A stretch of 64,000 nt of DNA from Onchocerca volvulus (taxonomy: Eukaryota; Nematoda; Chromadorea; Rhabditida; Onchocercidae), in assembly GCA_000499405.2 (NCBI GenBank), contig HG738139.1, positions 3,204,976 to 3,268,975 on the forward strand, read 5' to 3'. Within the stretch, counting starts at the first letter, position 1; every line of letters starts with the position of its first letter. This document shows positions 46,955-57,075 of the stretch, piece by piece. The notes under the pieces are model-generated. The model was given only the letters and a program-made list of their open reading frames with translations. It had not been told where the DNA came from and did not search any database. A program made the translations under genes and the position numbers.

Positions 46955-47617
46955 ACCTTTAGAGATTTTTCATGCTTACAGTAGTGTACATATTTTGATT
47001 AATTTTTTATACAGCTCGATGTTTGTAACAATTGATGTATAATCGGAAATAAAAATGATTTTATTCTTTGTATTACTTGTTGAAGGAAATCACGGGTAAA
47101 AAAGAGTGATGTAATAGTGACTTGTTCGGAGTGACCCACCTACAGGTGGGAGTTTCGGTGCGGTACACATTAGGACGAATATATGTTTTACAGTAAATAA
47201 GTGAAAAATCATAAATATAATTGGAAGAGAGCCTAGGGAGTCCGGGAATTCTCGAAGACTAAAGAACCTTGGGCTAGGCTGATCAATTCATGACAGTTGA
47301 TGCCCTCTTAGATGCTTGAGCCCTGTTATGTAGAGATGGAAGAAGTCATTCAGAGTTATGTAGGGAAGAAGATAAGCTAGAAAGAGCAGAAAAGAGCCAG
47401 GGGGGCGAGCATGATACCTCAGCTCTTGTTTTTGCTTCAAAAAAAATTAGTTGTTTACACCACTACTGCGATATTAATCTTTAGTCGCTGGCAATTGTTT
47501 ACTCATAGCAGTGGATGTTAGTTTGTAACGACAAGTCATATGACGAATCGAAATCCTTAAAATGCTGCTAACAGATGTAACAACAAATTATTCCGTTTAA
47601 TGTAGAAAGTATTCAAC

Positions 47618-48690
47618 GCAAGTTATATAAATGAATCTGGTCATTTGTGTGTGTTAATAAATACTTTGTGGAATAAATTTGTAGATTTCATGGAAATAAA
47701 GTTTTGAACTTTGAAATCGTTATTGCATTTGAAAAAATACATTTAGGGTAAGATGATCAGTGATTCGGACTGATCTGGTCTGTTAGCTTGATTTGTTTGA
47801 TTTGATCATTTGGGTTGATTGATTATAGAAGAAATAACGTGGCTTCGAAGTGTATGCATTACAGATTGAGAAAAATTTGCACATAAAAAGCTGCTGAAAT
47901 ATGCTACTCTTAGCTGCTCCATCGTTAATTCAAATTGCTTGACTTAAATTCGTCCGCATATCATAATCATTCACACTGTCTCAGTATTTTTTATATTATA
48001 ATTCAAGAGATTTCAAGTTGAACTTCGCAAAAAAACCGAATAGTAACAGCAGAATGCAGTTGCATGCATAATAGAAAGCTTGCTTTGCAGCACTTTATAG
48101 GTACAGTGCGATAAGTTTAAAGAAAATCGGCATTATTTAGCAGATTGAGGAATCTCTCATAATTTCTCCATACTGATAATATCTCCAGTGACTATTACTG
48201 CATCTGTTCGCTATAAAATTTTGAACTTTAATTTAAATTTTAAGTTAAAAGTACAGATTCTGTCCTAAAACTTGAAGTTTGCCGTTATTTGCCCAGTAAC
48301 ATTTCTCGCTGAATTCACTTTTCATAGATAATAAAAGTGAAAGAAATTAATGAATCAAAGAATATTTACAAAAGTACCTAAATTTCATTGCTAATTATTC
48401 CGATCTCTTTGGCAGAATTATTCTTTCGAAAGCGCAATATTAATAAATTTTCATTAAATTTCTCGAATTTTTCCGTCTTCGATCAATTCAATTAATATTA
48501 TCAATACTAATGCTTTGATATATTGTTTGCCAACTGTCCGGGGTTTTTTCCTCCAGCTTATTCTTTTTCTTAAAATGAAAAGAACGAAATCTGAGCATAT
48601 CATCCTGGTACATAACTTGTATAGACAAATCTTCGATTCTAATTACTTCGCATAGTACCGAATATCCCGGGAAATCTCGGTAGAATGCTG
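47618..48690. other. intergenic region before H4, no gene seen
   Basis: AT-rich sequence between the end of the H2B duplication and the H4 promoter. No coding exon, RNA gene or repeat was recognised. Confidence 0.5.
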
Positions 48691-48696
48691 AGATCC

Positions 48697-48870
48697 CTCA
48701 ATTTTTCCTCCAAAATGAAAAGGGCGTGGCTTAAAATTCACGTGCTTATGTAGCCATATAAGTGTCCCGGTGAGGTCGCAGGACAAGACATCTCAAGTTT
48801 TCCCTCCAAAACATGGAAGGCGTGGCCTTGCGATTGTCCCGGTGAGGTCGCAGGAGGAAAGACTATAAAT
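48697..48870 (+). promoter_or_regulatory. H4 promoter with tandemly duplicated box set
   Basis: A module occurs twice: CTCAAnnTTTTCCTCCAAAA, then GGCGTGGC (48723-48730 and 48819-48826), then TGTCCCGGTGAGGTCGCAGG (48763 and 48835). A TATA box, TATAAAT, follows at 48864-48870, about 80 bases before the start codon. The E2F-like box of the other histone genes was not found here; GGCGTGGC is the shared element. Confidence 0.75.
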
Positions 48871-48907
48871 AGGCCATCGCTTAAGACATTGCAATTCACT
48901 TGTTTAA

Positions 48908-49275
<368 letters not shown>

Positions 49276-49324
49276 AAGGTCCGAGCAATCCAGCAGTGTA
49301 TTCTCTCTGCATTCAAAACCCAAC

Positions 49325-49360
49325 GGCCCTCTTTAGGGCCACAAATTTATGAATCATGCT
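49325..49360 (+). terminator. H4 stem-loop plus downstream element
   Basis: GGCCCTCTTTAGGGCC at 49325-49340, nine bases, then TGAATCATGCT at 49350-49360. AATAAA at 49476-49481 could give an alternative polyadenylated end. Confidence 0.93.
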
Positions 49361-49976
49361 GGCTCGAAATGGATCTCCACGTGTTTATTGTATATTTGAT
49401 GTTACGTGATATCACTTGGTTGGTTCACGTCTTATGTTTTTATTGTTCTACTGTATTTAATAATCAATGTTAGATAATAAAGATGATTTTCAAGTGTGAT
49501 CTACCACAAGAATGCTGAAACTGGAAGGTTTTAGGGTATGCGGAGTATTGGGTTATGGGATATGGATTGTTTAGCTATTGAAGTTTGCGGCACTTTTCTA
49601 TTAAGCATGTGTTTTAGATGGCTAAAAGTCACGTCAAAACTTAGGGGCATCGAAAGATGTAAATAAAGGATTCGATGAGATGGTCAACGTGATTGCGTTG
49701 AAGCTTCACTATTCTTATCCTACAATCGAGGGTAGGATTCAAGCTCGAGTTAGCAGTATTATCGTTATATCTGTCTTATGTTCCTCTGTTTTATCAGAAC
49801 CTGGATGATAAGCATATCGGAAATCTTTTCCTCTTAACTGAAGATTCTGGTCACTGAGCTCAAATTCGAGGGGATTTAAAATTTATTTATCACATGCAAC
49901 TTTACCTACACAAGTCAAAGAATAGCACCAATTACATATGAGGAGAGGATATACAGGCAAAGGAACATCAAAACTG
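49361..49976. other. convergent intergenic region between H4 and CWC25
   Basis: The H4 flank with its AATAAA, then sequence without features up to the CWC25 stop codon. No gene seen. Confidence 0.5.
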
Positions 49977-52030
49977 TCACCTCTTGACAAATTTTTCTTC
50001 AGTGAAACCAGTGGTGCGTTGCAGTCCTCTTCGATGGCTCTTCAGCTGTTGTTCTACAGTCATCGTCGATGCAGCACTGTTCAGCATCGGTCTGAAATAT
50101 TGTTAGCATGAAAGTGTGGATGAACAAATCGTATGCTGTGGGATGTTTCGTAGTAGCAGATATAGAATGTTCAACTTTAGCACACATCCTCACATTATAG
50201 ATCGAAGAATTGACGTAAAAATCCCTGAAATATTCAACAGCAGCAGTGCAGCGATTATCGCAATTCATCCAATCATGCATTGAAAAGCATTGAAAGGAAG
50301 CAAAGAAAAAAAAAGCGACCTAATGAAATTAGCCGTCTTTCCTTCATTTCTTCGGTTTTCTTCCTCATCTCGTAAAGCATTTTTCTTAATATTCCTCGTC
50401 CGAACTTCATCCCTCCAATTTGCATTTTCCAGCATTTCTTTTCGTTTTCTTTCCATTTCCTCTTCTGTTAATTGACGTCTTTCTGGTCTCTACAAGAAAC
50501 ACCAATATTAGAATTGGAAATGCTAAGAATGAAAAGAGTAAAAAATTGGAATTAAAAGATTGAAAAAGGAAATATTTTCAGCATAAACCTTGTAAGCCTC
50601 GACTTGTTTTTTTGGAAGAGCCTTATAGGGATTGTCGATTTCTTCTCGTTTTCGTATTTCTTGTTTTCCTGTCTTCACCAAACCATACTTCTCTTTCCGT
50701 GATTTTTTGTAAGTTTCATCTTCGTCTTCGTTACTATTGCTTTCCGATGATGAACTCTTCAATATGAAAAAGGATGGATAATGATATCAGAAAAGAGCGC
50801 AAACAGTGATACCGACAAAAGACCTACGTATTTCGGTCGCAAGTGTTCTGGAATATGGCTATCTTTCTGCAAATGTCTGCTTTCTCGTTTTTCCTGAAGA
50901 TCATCATTGTTTTGTTCTAAGCCTTCACGAGCATCACATGTCTTAGGTATATAATCATCAAATTTGAAATTAAAAAAATGATGAAAAGAACAGTTTAAAA
51001 TCTAGACAAATATTTCAGGACAATGCTTGCAATTTCGCCTTCATAGTCAAAAAATATTCTGACAACAGCAACATATTATATATTACAGATTAGAAACTGC
51101 TCGAAAATCTTCGAGAAAAAATTTTAATACCGAAAGAATTATAAGAAAGGAATTTAATTTCCTAAAATAACAAACTTTTCCTACTTTTGTTGTTCCCGAT
51201 GACATTGTTGCATGTTTCTCATCACCAACATGATGTCGTTTACTTTTCTGCAAATAATTTAAAGATATTTCAATCAAAATATTACAGTGAATCTCAGAAA
51301 AGAAAAAAAACAAAAAAGAAAAAAAGAATGCACATTTTAAAACAAGTAAGAACTTTACCTCAACATGATCAACATTGTCATTACACTCCGTACTATGCTT
51401 ATGTTTTCTCTCTTTCCTTTCCAACTTCTTTAGTTTCTTCAGACGTTTTTTTTCTCTTTTTTCAATCACTTTTTTCATTAATTTCTGCATTCTTAGTTGT
51501 ATCAAGGGGTTCTCCATTTTCTCTTGCCATATCCTTTCCTCCTTCATCTGAAAACCCAATGTTTATTTGTGGCAACTTACTAGCAAATTTTTGCGCTATG
51601 CAAATTCAAAGTTTTCAGCAATTTGAAGTTCTTAGTTTATGAAAAATATAGACGAAATATTTGAAAAAATTGTTTAAAGCATAACCTTAATGGCCACTAA
51701 TGGATCTTCGGTCCTTACAATATCAACTTCTAGATTAGATATCTTCGTCGATGAAGAAGCATTTACGTACCGCTGCGGTTTTTCTACTGCTTCAATTCCG
51801 CTTTCCTTCTCTTTGATGACAGCATCGGAGTAAAGTTCAAAATTCTTATCCACCTAGAGAAAATTCCATTAAGCACACATACTAGATTATCATAATGTAT
51901 ATAGTATTCTGTAACCTATCAAAACTTTTAATACCCTTTTGCCGAGCAGATAATCTTCCCGATTGACCAATGATTTCGTGCCTTCATAAATCCATGCAAG
52001 TTGTCTATCATCTTTTCCTTTTTCCGCCAT
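49977..52030 (-). CDS. CWC25: CWC25-like pre-mRNA splicing factor
   Basis: CWC25 is a spliceosome protein that promotes the first catalytic step of splicing. Eight exons join in phase to 360 aa: 52030-51935, 51853-51686, 51547-51359, 51247-51185, 50941-50828, 50756-50589, 50489-50320 and 50091-49977. Matches to remembered human CWC25: LAWIYEGTKSLVNREDYLLG (human LDWMYQGPGGMVNRDEYLLG), then VDK; EDPLVAIK; a Lys/Glu-rich coiled region; RRQLTEEEMERKRKEMLENA then NWRDEVRTRNIKK; and a C-terminal SAASTMTVEQQLKSH to EEKFVKR, matching the natural end. The N-terminal Cir_N region (about 60 residues before DWMYQGP in human) is missing: an in-frame TGA lies just before the ATG, and an acceptor-like TTTTTAAG upstream suggests SL splicing. 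An unseen upstream exon cannot be excluded. The gene is divergent from GMPPB. Confidence 0.9.
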
Positions 52031-53147
52031 CTTTCAATCAAATAATTTCTTAAAAAGAGGAACTGAAGCATTAGTTTTCTTGCCGAGTAAAACTTTTAAA
52101 ATTCAATACGTCGAGTTCACAATGATAATTTAAAAATAACTACAGGCGATACTAGTACAAATACAAATCTGTGAATAGTAATTTCAAGAAATCATATAAA
52201 TTTATCGTGAATTCATATGAATTTATCATTTTCCTTAATCAATAGATCATCAATTATCGCCATTTCGATAAATTTATATCATTTCAACAAGAACTGATGT
52301 GTCACGATCTAATAAATAATCTGAGATAAATAGAAAAGTACAAAATTCAGAAAACGATGGGAGAAAATCGGAGAGAGATAAATAACGTGCCGAAATCGGT
52401 GACTGTCAATGCGGTCTTTTTCTAGCTAAACTAAACCATAAATAACTGTGACTCTTCATGAAACTTTCTCGTCTCCCGTAGCAAAAAAACCCAAGTAGAG
52501 AAGGAGTATGTGTATGCGTTGAGTAATTGTGATAATATCGATCAAAAAGTTGGATTTGGAATTTGAGTATCATAATAAAGAATTTGCGGATAGTTTGCAC
52601 TTTTTATTTCTTTCTAAAATATGATCTAACACTGATAAGCTGATAAGTTTGCTGTTTAGAATTGTTTTTTTATTTCTTTCTAAAATATAATTTAACACTG
52701 ATAAGCTGATAAGTTTGCTGTTTAGAATTGCTTTCAATTTATCCGATGCAGTGCTTTGTGAATTACGTCAAAGTCGAAGAAGGAATTAATTGAAATCGAT
52801 GTGAGAAGTAAAAACGAAAAATGAATAGGCAATAATCGAAGAAAGGGAGGATGAGAGATGTTTACGCTAAAATGTTTGCCAGTTGTTAGCTTAATCATCG
52901 ATCGGTTAGTTATTCTCCGCATTAATTAACTTATTTTTATATTTGTTATGCTGAATTTTTGCCTTTTTTCCAAATACTGATTAATTGCTGACAGATTTCT
53001 AAAAATTCTACGATATTAAATTTTCAATTAGTAATTCAAGAATCGAAAGTAGAGAAATTTGATTTAGTGTGGTGTCATTTTCCAAAAGAATTGATTAAAT
53101 TGGAAATTCGAAGCGAATAATAATTGTAACATCGATTACGACAAATT
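52031..53147. other. divergent intergenic region between CWC25 and GMPPB
   Basis: Holds both promoters and a 66-bp tandem duplication (52601-52730). No coding exon resembling the missing CWC25 N-terminus was recognised on the minus strand. Confidence 0.5.
52601..52730 (+). repeat. 66-bp tandem duplication
   Basis: TATTTCTTTCTAAAATAT at 52605 recurs at 52671. Both copies continue through AACACTGATAAGCTGATAAG and TTTGCTGTTTAGAATTG with only two or three differences. Confidence 0.9.
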
Positions 53148-54230
53148 ATGAAAGCTCTAATTTTGGTTGGTGGCTACGGTACTCGTTTACGACCTTTAAC
53201 CTTAACTCAACCTAAACCACTTATCGAATTCGCTAATAAGCCGATGGTATTTCATCAAATCGAAGCATTGGTAGCTGCAGGTGTGGATACTGTTATTTTA
53301 GCTGTTAGTTATCGTGCGAAACTTCTAGAAGAAGAAATAGCAAATCAGGCTAATCTTTGGAATATCTCGGTACATTTTTCGGTGGAACAAGAACCGCTTG
53401 GAACAGCTGGAGCTTTATCTCTAGTGAAAAACTTGCTAAAAGATGAGGATGATAAACCATTCCTGGTACTTAATTCTGATATTATTTGTAATTTCCCGTT
53501 CCGACAAATGATTGATTTTCATAATTGGCATCGACATGAAGGTACCATTGCGGTAACCAAAGCTACGGAACCTAGTAAATATGGTGTTTGTGTATTCGAT
53601 GAAAAGACGAATAAAGTTGATCGTTTTGTGGAAAAACCACCGGAATATGTGGGTAATAATATTAATGCCGGTTTATATGTTTTGTCATCGAGAATGCTCG
53701 ATCGAATATCATCACGACCGACATCCATGGAAAAAGAAATTTTCCCGCAAATGGCAAAAGCTGGTACTCTGTATGCATATATTCTCGATGATTTCTGGAT
53801 GGATATTGGACAACCACGAGATTTTCTCACTGGTACTCGATTATATCTTCATTTTTTACATTCAAATTATCCCGAAATGCTTAACAAAAATCGTAATGTA
53901 CGAGATGTGATGATACATGATACGGCACAAATTGGTGAGGGTTGTATTATTGGGCCAAATGTTGTCATTGGTTCAGGTGTGGAAATTCATGATGGTGTTT
54001 GCTTACGAGATTCAACGATACTATCAAATACTATTATTCACAGTCATAGTTGGATAAATCATAGTATCATTGGTAGGAAATGTATTATCGGGAATTGGGT
54101 TAGAATTGATAATGTTTGTGTTATTGGAGATGATGTTATTGTGGAAGATGAATTATATCTAAATGGTGCCCGAGTTTTACCCCATAAAGCTATTTCAGTA
54201 AGTGTATTCGAACCTGATATTATTATGTAA
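53148..54230 (+). CDS. GMPPB: GDP-mannose pyrophosphorylase beta (mannose-1-phosphate guanylyltransferase)
   Basis: Cytosolic enzyme that makes GDP-mannose from mannose-1-phosphate and GTP, feeding N-glycosylation, O-mannosylation and GPI-anchor synthesis. One uninterrupted exon encodes 360 aa, the usual family length. The nucleotidyltransferase domain opens with the pyrophosphorylase signature MKALILVGGYGTRLRPLT (residues 1-18). It then has QPKPL at 21-25, NSD at 109-111 (metal/sugar site), FVEKP at 160-164, NINAGLY at 171-177 and WMDIGQP at 217-223. From about 250 a left-handed beta-helix of hexapeptide repeats follows (IGEGCIIGPNVVIGSG and onwards). The absence of introns is odd: the other non-histone housekeeping genes here have 7-22 exons. 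AATAAA at 54509-54514 is a probable poly-A signal. Confidence 0.97.
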   Translation: MKALILVGGYGTRLRPLTLTQPKPLIEFANKPMVFHQIEALVAAGVDTVILAVSYRAKLLEEEIANQANLWNISVHFSVEQEPLGTAGALSLVKNLLKDEDDKPFLVLNSDIICNFPFRQMIDFHNWHRHEGTIAVTKATEPSKYGVCVFDEKTNKVDRFVEKPPEYVGNNINAGLYVLSSRMLDRISSRPTSMEKEIFPQMAKAGTLYAYILDDFWMDIGQPRDFLTGTRLYLHFLHSNYPEMLNKNRNVRDVMIHDTAQIGEGCIIGPNVVIGSGVEIHDGVCLRDSTILSNTIIHSHSWINHSIIGRKCIIGNWVRIDNVCVIGDDVIVEDELYLNGARVLPHKAISVSVFEPDIIM

Positions 54231-57040
54231 ATTTTTTCTGTTCTCTTTCTTTTATAGTAAAATAATGCTATAGATTGTTACAGTATCTCAATTGTTCCAT
54301 TCTTCAATTATAAAATTATAATATGATATATCTCGAGCTATATAATTACATTATGATACACTTCTACGACATTAAACACAAATGTATATTTGTTCATTTC
54401 AAATCAATTATTCATTTCCAAACAGTTTATGTCATGAATTTTGATATTGTACACTAAATTATTGATCGATAATTGTTTCCCATTTTTCCTTATACGGGCT
54501 TATGAACAAATAAAAATTACTTTTTTTTTAAAATACAATAAATAATATCCAATGAAATTCGTTAACTTTTGGATAATAGAATTATTTGATGTATCAAAAT
54601 TCTGAGTTACTGAAATCATCCAGTAATTTTAGAATGAATTTATTAAACTCTGCGGTAATATATATTTTTTATAAGCTAATATTGATAGTTGTATCAACTA
54701 ATGTTATACAGAATTATTTAAATCATTTGTAAATAAATTTATTTTAAAATGTCTGCGTCACTAAACATACTGAATAAATACCACGAAAAGAAAACTTAAT
54801 TTAAAGTACGCAATAAATTTTTAGCAAATCCGAGCTCTTCGTATAGTACAAACAATTTTGATTTGACATTTCCGCAGAATCTGAAGCAATCACGAAAATA
54901 GAAAAAATGTATGGTGTCAACGAAGAAAATAAGCACATAACGACTAAAATTGTCAAAATTTCTCAAGCATCAGTGCTATAACATTGATGGTCCAACAAAA
55001 ATCCAATTAAACATTCAGCAAAAATATTTTTGAATCGCCTATCTTTCAGCTTATCTCATATCCTGTGCCCATTTTAATGATAAATCACAGACTGATTAAT
55101 CAATGATAAATAAAACTATGCTCTATAAAAGTAAATTATAGTCGAACTTGTTTATTCTTTCAATTAATTGCTTTCTTTTCATCTTCATCTGTTTATATTC
55201 ATGACAGATTTAAATTGTCCTGAGCTCATTTTCTGATTTTTTTTCATGAGCTCAGCTCATTTCAGTTTTTTGCTGATAAAAAATTATTGATAGTTACCAG
55301 AAATCATCAAATGCAATATCGTAATGTATAAAATGATATTGTGTATAACTAATGGACTAATAAGCAATTCATGATCACTGAAATTCGTCAGTTTTTGATC
55401 AATAACAACAATGTTTTAGTATTATTATCAAATTCAATTCTTTTAAGTAACAAAATAAACATTTATAAATAGCAACCAGTATTCAGTTTCTTTACCTTCT
55501 TATTTTTTCTCGGCTTAACACTTTCTACAAATTTTTCGGTATTTTTATTTTTCTAGGGAATGTGAATAACAGTAGTTCTTCCTTTTCAATCTTTTCATAA
55601 AACTTTTATTTCAAAAATACTAGAAAGTTGCTGTTGTCACTTTTCAGTTCTAATAGAGATACTTGCATATTACAAAATATATTATTTGGAACCAAAATCA
55701 CTTCCGTAAGCCTTTAGTAGTGTTTACATCTAAATCGCTAATCACTCGATAGTTACAAAATAAAATATGAATTAGCACACCAATAAGTTGCCCCACTATT
55801 ACAGCATAAAACTGAATGATAAGTTGGAAGAAGGATAATTATCACATAGCTGCAAATAAATGCTAAATGATACGAAAAGAGAAATAAGAATAAGTTGAAT
55901 TAATGAAAAACTGATTACAACCTACACCATATCGTTTTTTCTTCTAAAAATAACGATGAGAGAAATTAACGAAGCCTGAATGATAAGTTGAAAAAAAAAA
56001 AAAAAAGATCACATGGCATGCAAAATAAATGTTAAATTCATAAGTTAGTGGAAAAACTGATTAGAACCTACACCCCACCACTTTTTTTTTTCTAAAAAAT
56101 AATAATAAAGGAGATTATCGAGATATTAAAGTAATCAGTTAAGAAAAAATATGGGGAGAATTATTCCAGGATATATCGAATTCAACCAACGATAAATGCC
56201 GCTCGAACCAAAAGATCCTTCAAATATATTCCCAAATAAATGAAACTTCAAAATTTCACATTCATTCAACTATGATTTTTACATACATTTGATTTCAATT
56301 TGCATTCACTTGCAGTTTACTTCTGAAATTTAAATTATTATCATCGCTTAATTATGCGAGGATTTTTTCAGCTATCATTAAGTAAAAAGTTAAAATTGCG
56401 AAGCAAACTTGCAGCAAAATAAATTCATCGCTCAACACTTCTAATGTCCTTTTTTTACATACACATGCACATCGACATGCATATATACATATATAGTCAT
56501 TAATATATATAAATACGTACATATAAGAAATATTCAGAGTAAAAGAAATCTTTACTGATAATTATGCAGCTAGATAAAACGAATTGTTAAGTATATCTCA
56601 GATAATCAGTCAGGTTTATCTAATGTACTTCACATCGCCCGACGTCTCTCACGTTACCTGACGTACTTCACGTCTGTGTGACGCACTTCACGCTCATAAA
56701 CTGCATAACGCCCCACGCCCTTCCTCTTCCTCGCAATCCATTCATTGTCATTACGAATTTTTAATAGTCGCGAAATGTTCCAAAACCAAAAGTCGCAAGT
56801 TGAGACAAAAGAGAGAAGATTATGATAGAGACAGAGAATCAGGTTTGAAAAGCATGTAAATAGTGAAGGAATGCAAGTAGACGGTTTTTGGCTATTCGCG
56901 CTAAATTTGTATTTAAACTCATTCGTAATGTTTTGTCTTGAAAGTGTTTGTCGTACTTGTGCGGTTGGTGGGGCGTGTGTGGCGTGAGTGGACACGCACG
57001 TGTGGATTCTGCAGTACTGTTGCTTGTTTCTTGTTTTCAG
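54231..57040. other. intergenic region between GMPPB and icp-1
   Basis: About 2.8 kb. It contains the GMPPB 3' UTR, a diverged 164-bp tandem repeat, and from about 56620 a GC-richer stretch leading into icp-1, probably its promoter. The latter includes repeated ACGTACTTCACGT/ACGCACTTCACG words (56640-56695) and GGGGCGTGTGTGGCGTG (about 56970). A 161-codon minus-strand frame at 56654-57139 was not accepted as a gene. Confidence 0.5.
55812..56125 (+). repeat. diverged 164-bp tandem repeat
   Basis: CTGAATGATAAGTTG starts at 55812 and 55976. Each copy continues with ATCACAT, then GCAAAATAAATGTTAAAT-like sequence, AAAAACTGATTACAACCTAC or a one-base variant, and a T-run followed by CTAAAAA. The copies differ by substitutions and indels. 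No coding potential is evident. Confidence 0.75.
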
Positions 57041-57075
57041 ATTCCCGGGTAAACGTACACTAGCATCAATCAGAC

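Larger units (their letters stand above)
45012..47617 (+). repeat. tandem duplication of the H2B unit
   Basis: Unit 1 (45012-46384) and unit 2 (46386-47617) each hold half of the H2A/H2B promoter, an H2B gene, its stem-loop and 3' flank. Promoter half, coding region and the last about 135 bp (from about 46250 and 47484) are nearly identical. The 5' UTRs and the middle of the 3' flanks are clearly diverged and differ by indels. The units meet at a single N (46385). Both units end with the word GTATTCAAC. Confidence 0.85.
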
